Source: Ilyonectria destructans
Taxonomy: Eukaryota; Ascomycota; Sordariomycetes; Hypocreales; Nectriaceae
DNA: 64,000 nucleotides
Reading direction: 5' to 3'
Assembly (NCBI GenBank): GCA_020740775.1
Contig: JAHEWK010000020.1
Coordinates: forward strand, 992,001-1,056,000
The notes beneath the pieces are model-generated. The model worked only from the letters and a program-made list of their open reading frames with translations, ran no database searches and was not told the origin of the DNA. Position 1 is the first letter of the stretch; every line of letters begins with the position of its first letter. This document shows positions 33,246-43,227 of this stretch, piece by piece. Both the position numbers and the translations under genes were made by a program.

Positions 33246-33464
33246 TCAGTCATCGTCTGTTGAGAGGTTGGAGTTGCCCCTGTGCCTGTTAAGAAGGGTG
33301 ATGTTCGATCGTCGGTTGAGGTCACTTATCTGATGGTCGCTTTGCGAAGGCTCATCGACGCGTTGTCTTTTCCGACCGTTCGTGGGAGGATCGTCTCGCT
33401 GCGAGGGCTCGTCGGCGTGGTCGCTTTCGATTTTGCGGTCTCGCCATGAGTGACCCATCGTCAA
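33246..33464 (-). other. Possible N-terminal exon of the same broken gene
   Basis: A 72-codon frame starts MTMGHSWRDRKIESDHADEP and contains a direct peptide repeat, ADEPSQRD and VDEPSQSD, flanking the basic GRKRQR. Hydrophilic, nuclear-signal-like. It lies about 190 bp upstream of the 32860-33060 fragment on the same strand; intervening DNA is not open in one frame. Confidence 0.35.
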
Positions 33465-33669
33465 GAGCCAAGATCAAGGGAAGTTAGGGGGGTTATTCAG
33501 GTCGCTCCGAAGGTCGCCGCGCCGCATTTGGGTCCGCGTTTGAGCGAAGGTGTGGCAGAGAGCGTTGATTGATTGTGAAGGGTTGTTTCATGCATGCATG
33601 CGGGTCAGCGACTCATTTCTCCGCACCAGCAGCGCTGTTAGCAAGAAGCGATCATCTAGCTAGACTGAC

Positions 33670-34840
33670 GTGCCTCTGCCTCCCAGCAAGCGATCCTGTT
33701 CGGCGTCTCCAACAAAGGCTAGTGGCGATGCGCTACCAAATCGTGTACATCGGCGTGTCATTCTTTGCGACTACGGAAAGCCCATCTACAAGGCGAGCTC
33801 TCAGTCAGCTCTCCTTGCCGCGCTAGAGGGCTGCATTGAAGGACATGAGTCCTTGCGCAAGGCTGGCTTTCTCCAGAGACATCTCGATCAACAATCTCAT
33901 GATCAACGAAGACGACGAGAACCTCTCCTGGCCTTCGTTTTTGATTGACCTGGATCTCGCCGTTAGAGAGCAACGAGAAGTCGTCTCCGGTAGGGTTGCC
34001 TCGAGGTAAATTACCAGGAGGTAAATTACCAAAACCCCTAGGTAAATGACTGTCATAAACCCGAGGTTTATGACCGTCATTTATCACGTGCTTCCAAGCA
34101 CTATTTGGTGACTACGGAAATATTCGTCAATGCTATGAAGTTTAGGACGGCCTCCCCGATTGGTCATATTGACTCAGTAATGACCATAAATAGTTGTTGT
34201 CGGTGAAGAAATCTCAACAGCAAAGCATCGGGGGATGATGAAGCCTCCTCAGGGGTCGCAACAACTCATGGTCTTCCCCCGCTCCAACCCCTTTTGGGAT
34301 ACTCACTAAACCCAGTTAGGAAGGAGGTTTATGACGGTAAATTACCCGTCAGTTGGGGTTTATGACGTCAATTGGTAACTTGGGGTTTATGACGTCAAAA
34401 AGGCATCCCTACTCTCCGGAGCAAAGGGCAAGACCGGCACGAGGGCGTTCATGGCAATCGGGGTGCTTCTAGGCGAGCAGCATTCCTTCATGCACGATCT
34501 AGAGTCATTCTTTTGGGTCTTGTTCTGGATATGCATCCACTACCATGGGCCAGATGAGAGCAGAGTTATTCCCGAGTTTGACCAGTGGAATTACATTAGC
34601 ATGAAACTATTGGCAAAGGAGAAAAAGGGGCAAGTATCTCACGAAGGGGACTTTATCAGATCCGCAGAAGAGAACTTCACGCCATATTACCAGCCATTGA
34701 TACCTTGGGTCAACAAGTTACGCAAAGCTGTATTTCCGATTGGTGGGAGGTGGGAAAGAGAGGACACAGGATTGTATGCTCGGATGAGGGAGATTATTGA
34801 GGGAGCTCAAGGGGATCCAAAGGTGTTGATGGAGAGATAG
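33670..34840 (+). pseudogene. FunK1 fungal protein kinase, frameshifted and interrupted by a MITE
   Basis: The gene begins without an ATG at PPSKRSCSASPTKASGDALP, then VILCDYGKPIYKASSQSALL and CIEGHESLRKAGFLQR. There a GA dinucleotide appears lost (about 33873), shifting the frame to ISINNLMINEDDENLSWPSF, LIDLDLAVREQREVVSG (catalytic loop with N, then DLD metal site). An inserted element (33991-34411) follows. After it, the kinase resumes GAKGKTGTRAFMAIGVLLGE, FFWVLFWICIHYHGP, FTPYYQPLIPWVNKLRKAVF and ends at 34840. Removing the element and one target duplication joins V-V-S-G-A-K without a gap, so the insertion postdates an otherwise continuous C-lobe. The N-lobe is missing. Confidence 0.85.
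33991..34411 (+). mobile_element. hAT-like MITE, 421 bp, with 8-bp target-site duplication
   Basis: The ends are TAGGGTTGCCT (33991) and the complement of AGGCATCCCTA (34401-34411), an 11-bp inverted repeat with one mismatch starting TAGGG as in many hAT elements. It is flanked by GTCTCCGG (33983-33990) and CTCTCCGG (34412-34419), an 8-bp duplication with one mismatch, the length hAT transposases make. The interior has no ORF but repeats GGTTTATGAC and GTAAATTAC several times near both ends, plausible transposase-binding sites. Confidence 0.8.
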
Positions 34841-35746
34841 CCCCGCGGATCTGTGTACAGTAATCAGCAGAAAGGATGCAATGGTCTCTATAGCTTCTCG
34901 TTTCTACCATATTTGTCCAAGGGAGAGGTTAGCAATGCTGCGTGGGATGGTCTCGGGGGTTTCTTGCCCAGGGCCTAGTATTCGTCCGCTCTTTAAATGT
35001 GCCCAATTTGGGCGGCCGTGTGTCACCGCCGCTACGGCGCCGGTGGCTTCAAGCCGGAATACTCCTCCCCGTAGAAGTCCCCGAGAATGAGCTGCGGCCT
35101 ATACGGCCTGACAACGTCCTCCCTGGAGGCGTCGCCCTGTACGACGGCCGCGGGGGCGACGAGACCCCGCTATGGCTGCACGAGCAGCGGACGATTGTGT
35201 TCACCAACGCCCTAACGGAGCGCGAAGGTGAGCTACAGCGCCGGCCCTCCCCGTACGCGGACTGCAGCGCTCCGGTGCTCTCGCCTCCGGCGGCGCAGCT
35301 GTGGACTAGTAACTCCCCGGCCTCAACTGTCCCCGCGGAGCCGCCGCCGGCCGGGCCTCGGATGCTGCAGAGTTGTCCCCATGCGTGTCGTGCTGGGCAA
35401 CGTGAGCATCGTGGCGGGCAACGTGGATGGGCGCTGGGCAAGTATAAAAGGGATGGGAGTTGCCAGATCGAAGGGGTAGAGCAGAAGCAATCCGGGTGGC
35501 AGAGCGTCGCCAGGTCGAAGTGACAGAGCAGAAGCAAAGCGGGAAGCAGAAAGAGGTTGCAGCCCCTTGAGGTGGCTGGGAGTTGCAGGTTTCTCCCGGG
35601 GTTTCTGTTTCCCCGAGCACCCGTGTTTAATTACGTAAGTACCGCTTTGGCGAAGAGTTTACCGCTTTATTACTTCACCGTTTCGCCGTTTCACCGCCTC
35701 GTCTAGTCTCGTTTCGCTTCTCAACGCTCTCTCTGCCTCACTGTCG
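34841..35746. other. GC-rich intergenic region with a possible gene scrap and the 5' flank of the phosphatase gene
   Basis: At 35030-35225 the plus frame gives LPVEVPENELRPIRPDNVLP, ETPLWLHEQRTIVFTNALTE, a pattern reminiscent of metallo-beta-lactamase-fold proteins, but it is too short to name. A repeat-like AGCAGAAGCAA occurs near 35480 and 35528. The 35640-35700 stretch is pyrimidine-rich and probably 5' UTR of the next gene. Confidence 0.3.
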
Positions 35747-37574
35747 ATGCCAGCATCCGACTCCTCTTGTCTGCTCGAGTCCTGTCCCTCTCAGGAAAGG
35801 TTTCTCCAAACGGCGACATCGTCCACTCCCCATGCTATGGCTGTTGTTCCTCATCCAGTTGTCACGGATCTGACCGTATGCATCTTCTCTCCGACAGTTT
35901 CTCCCTCCACCTGCGAACTGGACCCGCGAATATGGCACCGCATAGAGAAAGAGCTCTACCTATATACATCTCAGCAGAGTGCATGGCTGTATGTAGCGCT
36001 AGCGAATGAGGAAGAGCTTGCAGCTGAGGACCTGCTGGTTATGGATATCAGAGTCGGCGATCCGCCTCCCGACCCCAGCTCAGGTCATTCATGGGAGAGT
36101 CGACCTGGCGGAATCTGGGTGCTAAGAAGCAAGTTCTCTGGCATGATTGACCAGGCTGTGACAGAGGTGGACGTTCTCTTTGGTATGGATGCCGTTGACC
36201 CACGACCACAATGGGCTCTCATGCCATCATCGCTCCAACTTAACGGTCAGCCAAAGGTACCGGATGCAAGACTTAGCGTACTCCACGGCAGGGCCAAGCC
36301 GAGACCAGATGCTCGGGCGGCTTTAAGAGTCAGGGAGGATGGCAAATTTAAGATTGTCCAGATCTCTGACACGCACATGGTCACTGGTGTCGGGGTATGC
36401 AAAGATGCTATTGATGCCCATGGGAAATATCTGCCAGAGAGCGAGGCTGACCCACTTACGGTTGACTTCATTGGAAGGATCTTAGATGTCGAGAAACCAG
36501 ACCTTGTGATTCTCACTGGAGATCAGTTGCACCACGACATCCCCGACAGCAAATCTGCCCTCTTCAAGGTGGTTGCTCCTATGATAGAGCGTTCAATCCC
36601 ATTCGCAGCCGTCTTTGGCAATCATGATAGTGAGGGCATCCACGCATTATCACGTGAGTAACTTCTTTCATAAGGTAGCCAGTACAAAGAGCTAGCGATC
36701 GACAACACACTCGCACTCTCACAAACGGTGTAGACTGCTTTGCTCCTCGAGATAGTTATGCATTCCCTAATAAGCTGGGTCTTGGTAATGATAGCTGTTC
36801 ATTCTTGCTGACTAGATTACAGGCACGGCACAGATGTCAATACTTCAGAATCTGCCTTTTAGCCTCTGCGAGTCAGGCCCAGAGCATGTTGACGGCATAG
36901 GCAACTTCTACCTTCAGGTCCTGGCTCCCGCGCCGTCACAGCTCCCGTTATCGACTTTATATTTCCTGGATTCGCACGGTCAAATACCGAGCAAGATGCA
37001 CAATCCCGACTATGACCCTATCCAGCAAAGCCAAATTGACTGGTTCACGGACACTTCCCAAGCGCAACGAAGGGCGCGTGAGAAGGACGATAACGACAAC
37101 CGCTTTCATCTGTCTCTAGCTTTCCTACACATCCCTCTTCCCGAGTTCCGTGACTGCCATCTTAGTATACGCAACGGCCACCGGAGGGAACCGTCTGAAA
37201 GTCCCAGCTTCAATTCCCATTTCTACGACGCTTTGGTCAAAGGAGGCATATCAGCATTAGGTTGCGGGCACGATCACGTGAATGACTTTTGCGCTCTGCT
37301 GCCACAACAAACGCAGCAGGATGGCGACAAAACCCCTCAGCCTGGCCTTTGGCTATGCTATGGAGGTGGCAGCGGGTTCGGAGGATATTGTTCGTATGGC
37401 GGAATGCGATTTCACCGACGAACGCGGGTTTGGGAACTCAATACGAGTACCGGGAGTTTGAAGACTTGGAAGCAGGTCGAATATGCCACGGACAGAGTTG
37501 ATGAGCTGGTGCTTGTGGAAAGTGGAGCGGTGGTTGATCCTCTGGGGAAGAAGATGAAGACAGAAGCTATGTAG
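35747..37574 (+). CDS. dcr2: Dcr2-type metallophosphatase (calcineurin-like), 552 aa, one intron
   Basis: Join of 35747-36653 and 36823-37574; the 169-nt intron has GTGAGT donor and GATTACAG acceptor after CTGAC. The N-terminal domain (RIEKELYLYTSQQSAWLYVA, SRPGGIWVLRSKFSG) is the Dcr2-specific region. The catalytic domain has all metal motifs: ISDTH (Asp208, His210), LTGDQ (Asp259), GNHD (291-294), LHIP (His405) and GHDH (His452, His454). Yeast Dcr2 is a phosphatase affecting cell-cycle entry and the unfolded-protein response. Relatives normally begin with a membrane anchor; here residues 1-60 lack any hydrophobic run, so this paralogue may be soluble. The start could also be the ATG at 35837. 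The frame is fully intact. Confidence 0.85.
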
Positions 37575-37778
37575 TGAGTTGAACCTGATATCGCTAAGTG
37601 ATGCAGCACACCTAGCCTTCAGCACAGCTCTCAGTTACCTGAATAAAACGACAGAAAGTAAATACAGGGTTGCAACCACCTATCAGGATCAGTCACTATT
37701 GAATCAATTCCTTCCTGCAGGGTGTATATATTTCAGGCTTTCGATGTCTCAACAAAGCAAGCCTTGTACCCCATCAAG

Positions 37779-38963
37779 CTACTCGTCAATTTCATCCTTC
37801 CCCATTAACTCTTCTATTTCTCCCCGTAGTGTGTTGGCGTCCTCCTTCCGGCCCCAAACTCGAAGCCAGCCCTCCAGAACATTCATGAATTCAGGGACCC
37901 AAGAATGTTGTATTCCCCACTGATCCACAATCATCCGTATCGCCTCTCGCATGGTCTGCTCCGCTGCCATAGTCTTCCCTTGGTTAAACTGACTGTGAGA
38001 AACGATTTTCAGAGATTCTATCCTCTCGACAATTCTCCAAGCATATATCTCATATCCTTGAAGCAGCGAAAGGACTTCCAGCGCCATCTCCTCCGCTTCC
38101 TCATGGCGTCCCTGTCTGTTCAAATTATGCGCCAGGTTGAGCATCACCCGCGGGGTCGGGAGTATAGGAATGCCTCCGAACCGAGCAAGGAGATCCCGAA
38201 GAAGCCGTTCTTCTTCAAGATGATTTGTAACCACGCGCTTTATGTAATCGAGACGAACAGACACAGCGAGTCGACTGAACGTTCCGAGTTCGCTATCAAA
38301 AATATCAGTAGTGCATTTCCAAATTTGCGCCATGGCCTGGTCAAGAGATTCCGAGTCCAGTTCACCGAGAAGCCGACATATTTGACCCCAAGGATGCCCC
38401 TTCCTGGTGACTTTTGCAGACATTCTTTTGATGTAGTCACAGAGAGAGGAAGTTACTTTAGGGAGCCCGGTTTGTATGAGGTGGATGAACACTTCGAGAA
38501 AGCAGGCTAGGGTTCGAGGATGCTCGGCTCGAAGGATTTGTTCGACAAGAGCAGAGGCTTTGGAAAGTGCGCGGCGAAACTCGACGTGCAACCCCTTTCC
38601 AATGAGCATGGTAGCAGTAAAGCAGTACGAGTCGAAATCGTTGCATAGGGCATTATCCAACTTGGCGCCATTTGGAGTGAGGAGGTTCCCATGGTCGTCG
38701 AAATTCATATTTCGACAGGAGTTTTCAAAATATACCTTGATATTATGGAACAGATTCTCAGAAACCAACAGAGCCTGAGGTGGAGACGGTGAATGCGGGT
38801 CGGAGAAGAATCCTCGGACGTCATTACGATTGAGCTGGGAAACGAATTCGTTGTCGGCGAATGGGGCTGCCCTAGCGCATCGTGGGTTGACTAGGGAAGT
38901 ACGGGTGCTCGGCCTGATGATAGAGTATTCACTGCTGGGAGTCCTCGGTCGCTGCAAGAGCAT
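37779..38963 (-). CDS. TPR-like protein related to the C-terminal part of Clr5-domain proteins, 394 aa
   Basis: An uninterrupted helical protein: GLHVEFRRALSKASALVEQI, RAEHPRTLACFLEVFIHLIQ, SLCDYIKRMSAKVTRKGHPW, VMLNLAHNLNRQGRHEEAEE, MALEVLSLLQ and EFMNVLEGWLRVWGRKEDAN. The repeated A-hinge-A helices, and blocks such as HPW.QICRLLG, match the C-terminal half of fungal Clr5-domain proteins as I remember them. The N-terminal Clr5 DNA-binding domain is absent: the first 40 residues are Ser/Arg/Pro-rich, and I find no Clr5 motif in the 300 bp upstream. It may be a shortened paralogue acting as a protein-binding scaffold. Convergent with the phosphatase gene, 204 bp between stops. Confidence 0.65.
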   Translation of the reverse strand: MLLQRPRTPSSEYSIIRPSTRTSLVNPRCARAAPFADNEFVSQLNRNDVRGFFSDPHSPSPPQALLVSENLFHNIKVYFENSCRNMNFDDHGNLLTPNGAKLDNALCNDFDSYCFTATMLIGKGLHVEFRRALSKASALVEQILRAEHPRTLACFLEVFIHLIQTGLPKVTSSLCDYIKRMSAKVTRKGHPWGQICRLLGELDSESLDQAMAQIWKCTTDIFDSELGTFSRLAVSVRLDYIKRVVTNHLEEERLLRDLLARFGGIPILPTPRVMLNLAHNLNRQGRHEEAEEMALEVLSLLQGYEIYAWRIVERIESLKIVSHSQFNQGKTMAAEQTMREAIRMIVDQWGIQHSWVPEFMNVLEGWLRVWGRKEDANTLRGEIEELMGKDEIDE

Positions 38964-39546
38964 GTGTGTCTCGTCGACGAAGGAGTGTTGCGCTGATACA
39001 GTCCGGCCTCGTTAATTCAGCTTCCTTTGAAGGCCCATGAAGAAGAGAACTGACCCAGGTTTGTTGAAGCTTGTGCAAGACTTTGTGACGGAAGGGTTGG
39101 ATGTCCGCTTATGTGATAACCAATTTGACTATGGCTTCCTATTGCATCGCAAAAGTCTGCAGGACAAATTGGCTGCGTTGTAAACGCTTCTGTGCCGCTA
39201 CCTAATTTAGAGGTCATTGCTATGAGTGCATCATCGGCATTGACGTCACTCACCTGCATGTGAGACTGCTGCTGGCTCGAAATTCGAATACTCCAATGCA
39301 ACCTCCAGAGCATAACCATCTGAGATGTCTTGCGTTTGCCCCAACTGTACTTGTTTGCTTGGCAGAGTTGATGTTGCCAATTGAAGTGCGTTCGTCATAC
39401 CCGCTTTCTGTGTTCTCTTTGAGGTTGAAGCAATGCTGAGGCTCTGGACCGTGGAAGATAAGGCAAGGTCGGCAGGTTGTGCTGAACTGGAATCGCCAGC
39501 GGACGCTGATTTGACGGGATTTAGTAGCCAGCTCTTTTATGAACAA
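38964..39546. other. No supported gene
   Basis: Downstream (minus strand) of the transposase fragment and upstream of the TPR-like gene. Frames at 39017-39319 and 39250-39546 show no DDE-transposase motif. Confidence 0.4.
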
Positions 39547-39933
39547 TTAAAAGCCGACTTCACCTTTGAACTGCTGGCTATATCGTTTGATAAAGCGCTG
39601 GCACCATTTGTAGCCGATAGACGGTGGAGGGTAATCGCCAATGTGGTCGCGTTCGAGGATTTGATTTGCGATTCGTTTGATGCTATGGTGGTCAAGTTGA
39701 GGGATCCGATTGAGTATCTCACTCTCTTGCAGTTCGGTGAGCTTTTTACCGGCTGGCTTGCGAGTGCTACGCGAAGGTTTGCCGAGATAGCGCCATCGAA
39801 GGCGATCGTAGGAGACGCCGTGTTGGCGCGCCAATTCAGCAAGATTCGGTTTAGGATGCTTGCTAACTGAACTAAGGGCTTCGGCGATTTTAGATTCTGC
39901 CTGACTATATTGCGAGGCTGACCCAGAAGGCAT
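39547..39933 (-). pseudogene. Fot1/pogo-type (Tc1-mariner) transposase, N-terminal fragment
   Basis: The 128-codon frame reads MPSGSASQYSQAESKIAEAL, then NLAELARQHGVSYDRLRWRY, LGKPSRSTRKPAGKKLTELQ, ESEILNRIPQLDHHSIKRIA and WCQRFIKRYSQQFKGEVGF. This is the paired helix-turn-helix (psq plus CENP-B/Tc5 type) DNA-binding part of Fot1/pogo transposases. The following DDE catalytic region is missing; the frame stops at 39547. Two minisatellites lie directly upstream, where the element's end would be. Confidence 0.75.
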
Positions 39934-39971
39934 TTTGAGGTATTATTTGCGTTGAGGCGTTTGCGTTGACA

Positions 39972-40080
39972 TAATGAGGTGTCCTTTGGACTGAGGTGTC
40001 CTTTGGAATGAGGTGTCCTTTGGAATGGGGTGTCCTTTGGAATGAGGCGTCCTTTGTAACGAGATGTCATTCGCATTGAG
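39972..40080 (+). repeat. 17-bp minisatellite, about six units
   Basis: Unit ATGAGGTGTCCTTTGGA repeats about six times with increasing divergence at both ends (for example GAGGCGTCCTTTGTA, GAGATGTCATTCGC). Confidence 0.9.
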
Positions 40081-40150
40081 GCTATATCAGCCGTAGTGGA
40101 GAGCCGAGCCTTGGTACGCTAGCCATATCCGGCACTGCCACCTTTCGCTT

Positions 40151-40280
40151 TGAGGTGTCTTGCATTGAGGTGTCTTACATTGAGGTATCTTGCATTGAGG
40201 TGTCTTGCATTGAGGTGTCTTGCATTGAGGTGTCTTGCATTGAGGTGTCTTGCATTGAGGTGTCTTGCATTGAGATGTCC
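40151..40280 (+). repeat. 16-bp minisatellite, about eight units
   Basis: Unit TGAGGTGTCTTGCATT repeats eight times with only three or four substitutions. It shares the core GAGGTGTC with the 17-bp array 70 bp away, so both arose from one ancestor. The periodic peptide frames across it are artefacts. Confidence 0.95.
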
Positions 40281-41149
40281 AGCCCCGCTTCGGAACGAGA
40301 TGGCTTGGCAGCACAGGAGTGGTCCGCGTGCGATTCTGGCCAGTTCATGCAGAGGAGAGAGCTCCTTCGTATCATTATCAACGCTTCCTTCAACCAAAGG
40401 TGAACTTCGCTCTTATTGAGCCCCACTGCGCCGGATTCCTTGCTCACGGAGGCGTTCGCAGGTGTCGTATCGATCTGGATAGACATCGGCACAGTCCGCT
40501 CACGGGCACTCCTCCGGCAAGGCTATTCCAATGGCTGGCTCCATATGCCATCTAAGAGCTCGCTGGGATCTAGTTGATTGGCGACGTATGAACTGCGGAC
40601 GCATTGAATTGACCGGTCATCGCATTCTACCCGACGCGGGCCCCCGCGCGGCATATTTGCAAGCCATATGGCCTCTTCCTTCACCAATGTAGGACACTAC
40701 TTCATTCTAGAGGAGGTGCATGCGAGCCATGACACACTGCTTGGCTCCTGTCGCCCATCATGCGGTCGAGAGCACGTCTTAAAGGTCAGTACCAGGGAAC
40801 ACGATTAACAATAGGAGACACGTCGCTGTCGGACCCCCATGCAGGCCTTACACCTGTCGCCGATGCCAGCCATCCCATAGCCAGCCACCCTATCGGCATG
40901 ATGATGCAGCGGTTGACATACGGTGGCGCATAGCGAGTGAATCTCCCCCGCGGAGGAATGCTTATGCATGGCATATACTCGATGCCGACTGCTGCCGCCA
41001 GGTGAAGATAGGTCATCACGACCGAGGGCTCCACAACGTGCTAAGAGCTGCAGGCCGCAGCTCGGCCGGCGGCTCTCATTCTCGCCAGCCTGGATGTCGG
41101 CCGTGTCGTTTGAGAACGAATAGATCGGTATTGTAAATACACTCAATAG
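40281..41149. other. No supported gene
   Basis: Frames at 40319-40555 and 40786-41146 show no recognisable domain. Confidence 0.4.
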
Positions 41150-41305
41150 CTACTTCGATGTCCCTCCCTCAGAGCCCTCCTTCCCCTTTTCAGACTTTTT
41201 CTCCATCACGTCAGTTGCTTGATATTGGGTGTTCTGATCGTTTGAGGAGGTGGTTGGAGGTTGATCGTTCGGCTGACCACCGGCTGGCTTGAACTCGTCA
41301 GGCAT
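41150..41305 (-). CDS. Micropeptide, 51 aa, hydrophilic, with 5'-UTR intron
   Basis: An ATG at 41305 opens MPDEFKPAGGQPNDQPP and runs to a Lys/Gly/Glu-rich end (EKKSEKGKEGSEGGTSK) with a stop at 41150. Two bases upstream of the ATG a canonical intron ends: 41308-41357, GTAATA donor and CTTTAG acceptor, 50 nt. This argues for a genuine spliced transcript. The peptide has no signal sequence, no Cys and no hydrophobic segment, and is probably disordered. Similar in style (MADK/MPDE start, Pro/Gly/Lys-rich, no hydrophobics) to the 42-aa peptide at 43099. Function unknown; a stress or starvation-induced disordered protein is one possibility. Confidence 0.5.
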   Translation of the reverse strand: MPDEFKPAGGQPNDQPPTTSSNDQNTQYQATDVMEKKSEKGKEGSEGGTSK

Positions 41306-43098
41306 AGCTAAAGTGAAGAAGTCAGACTCAGTAAAAGCTTCAGACTACAATTATTACCTTTTTGGTGATGTTGGTTTCTTAATTGTTAATAAGGATAAAG
41401 AAGAGGGAGATGTAGAAAATACTACTGTTGATCCGTTGTCTCATACACCTACCGGCCTGTGACACTGGTAAGTGATAAGTGTGGATGGACTGTCTTGTTG
41501 GTCGGCCGCGCTGAATACCTCATAAGCAACCATGGCACTGGTGAGGCTACAGCTGTCTTGCCAACTTACCTCCCCCCCTTTTTCCTACCCTGTTAGGATG
41601 ATTGACTAGTATAAAAGTAGATCCTAGGGTTGTTGTCTCGGAACCAGGAAGAAGGTGTGGGACACGCCTAGCGACGGAGTAGCCCCAGGTTCATGCGACC
41701 ACTTCTCCGGCCAGCATAGCCCAGCCTACGGATGGGACATCCGACGGATTTCATGATGAGCCTGCATGGCAACCATGCCTGGGAGAAGTGTGGGTGGATG
41801 TGGATAGAGCGTCCTGGTTTGAAAGAGAACCGGTGAGCCCCATTTGGTCTGGTTGCATGACTGTCGTTCCGGTGGCTTGCAGAGTTGCGGCCGGTTGAAT
41901 GGCGAAGAACCAACGACAAGAGAGAGCTTGGCGTGACACGGAGTATAGCTAGCCTTACCATTATGAAGGCCAGGGCCAACGCAGACCTACAGAATCGATC
42001 TCAATGAGACCAATTCGTACTGCAGGGGGCGGCCAAGGGTGAGTGTCGATAGCGTGCGGTAGGGGTTGAGGAATGGAATCTATGTCCCAATTGGAGAGGT
42101 GTATGCGACCACTTTGCTAACCGGGCTGATATTCTCAGGGAAAGTGTATGTCACATTTGGCCAACACCGCCCCTGTAGTCCTGACGACTTACCGTAGGGA
42201 CGCCTCCGATCACTTGCATAAACGAACTCTCATGGAGGGCGGAGTGTGGATTCCTCGGCTGCATTAAAGGCTTCTGTGTGGCCGATTGCTGGGTCATCAT
42301 GGCCTACTCCTGGTGGGATTAGAGTGACCGGTCCAGTCGCGTTGAACAGCCCGCTTGTAACTAGGCTGAGAAGTTCTTACGGTCGACAAAGGGGAAACAA
42401 GAACAGGTTCCCTGACGTGTCCATGGCGTCCGGGTTGATGGCATGGCAGAGACGAGACATGTATCTTCGGCCCCCATTTTGACGCTCGCGCAATGGCAAG
42501 CTAAACAATAGCTTTGCTACGGTCCGTATCAACTTAGCCCCCTTGGGGACCTGGCTGAGAATGACACGCAACCACACCACAAATAGGCTAGAACAGAAAG
42601 AGGAGAGAGGTCGCATATGATGGTCTGAACTGATGTTCTGGGGTTGTTGATTGATCAGTCCTCGTCGTAGTTGCTGGCGTCCCATCTCGCCTGCAGAATT
42701 ACTGAGATGTACATGTTGGCGGAGCAGCCCGCCCTATCACTTGCACCCTGGGACGACTTGGACTTCCTCATAACTTGGGGCCCATCGAGATGCTCTCGCC
42801 GGGTATAAGATGAGGCACTCTCCCAGGCCTAACCTGAAGAATAAATCTACAACTCGCCCAGTTCGACAGGGTTTCAGGCATATTCTTTGCAGACACGGTT
42901 ATATTTCTTCTCTTTATTATCTACCGCTTGTGGATAGGCTATTTTTTAGTGGCTCCTTTCATCTGCCTTGCTACAACTTATTCCTGCTATCACTGGGTTC
43001 AAGTTAGACCTACCAGTCTCTCTCCAGGGTCTTGCTGCTAACAGAATACAGCTATTCTCAACATCTCTGGTCGTCGTCCAAGTATTCACAATCTCACA
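41306..43098. other. No recognised gene; candidate promoter elements
   Basis: A TATAAAAG at about 41610-41617 and TATAAGA at 42804-42810 lie on the plus strand; the second is about 290 bp before the micropeptide ATG at 43099. Minus-strand segments at 41690-42480 have spliced-gene-like traces (for example FMQVIGGVPT before a GTAAGT) but no coherent product, so they may be a decayed gene. Confidence 0.35.
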
Positions 43099-43227
43099 AT
43101 GGCGGACAAAGAAACCCCAAATCCTCCCCCGCCGCCACCACCTACAGGGAGTACTATTGATCAAGTTCAGGCCAGTAAAGTGGTGACGGGAAAAGGACAG
43201 CCACTGCCCAAGGCGTCTGGTAGCTAG
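43099..43227 (+). CDS. Micropeptide, 42 aa, proline-rich
   Basis: The frame MADKETPNPPPPPPP then TGSTIDQVQASKVVTGKG and QPLPKASGS ends at TAG. The ATG follows CTCACA, a good fungal start context, and a TATAAGA element lies about 290 bp upstream. Seven consecutive prolines are encoded by mixed codons (CCT, CCC, CCG, CCA), so this is not simple-sequence slippage. No signal peptide or Cys. It lies between a related-looking 51-aa peptide and the 172-aa gene. Confidence 0.45.
   Translation: MADKETPNPPPPPPPTGSTIDQVQASKVVTGKGQPLPKASGS

Noticed and set aside
34942..35537. Overlapping 193-aa and 162-aa frames on both strands
   Set aside because: GC-rich DNA with few stops; only a roughly 60-residue scrap looked protein-like.
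40150..40419. Periodic LALRC-repeat protein frames
   Set aside because: They are translations of the 16-bp minisatellite; all frames are periodic and none has independent coding support.
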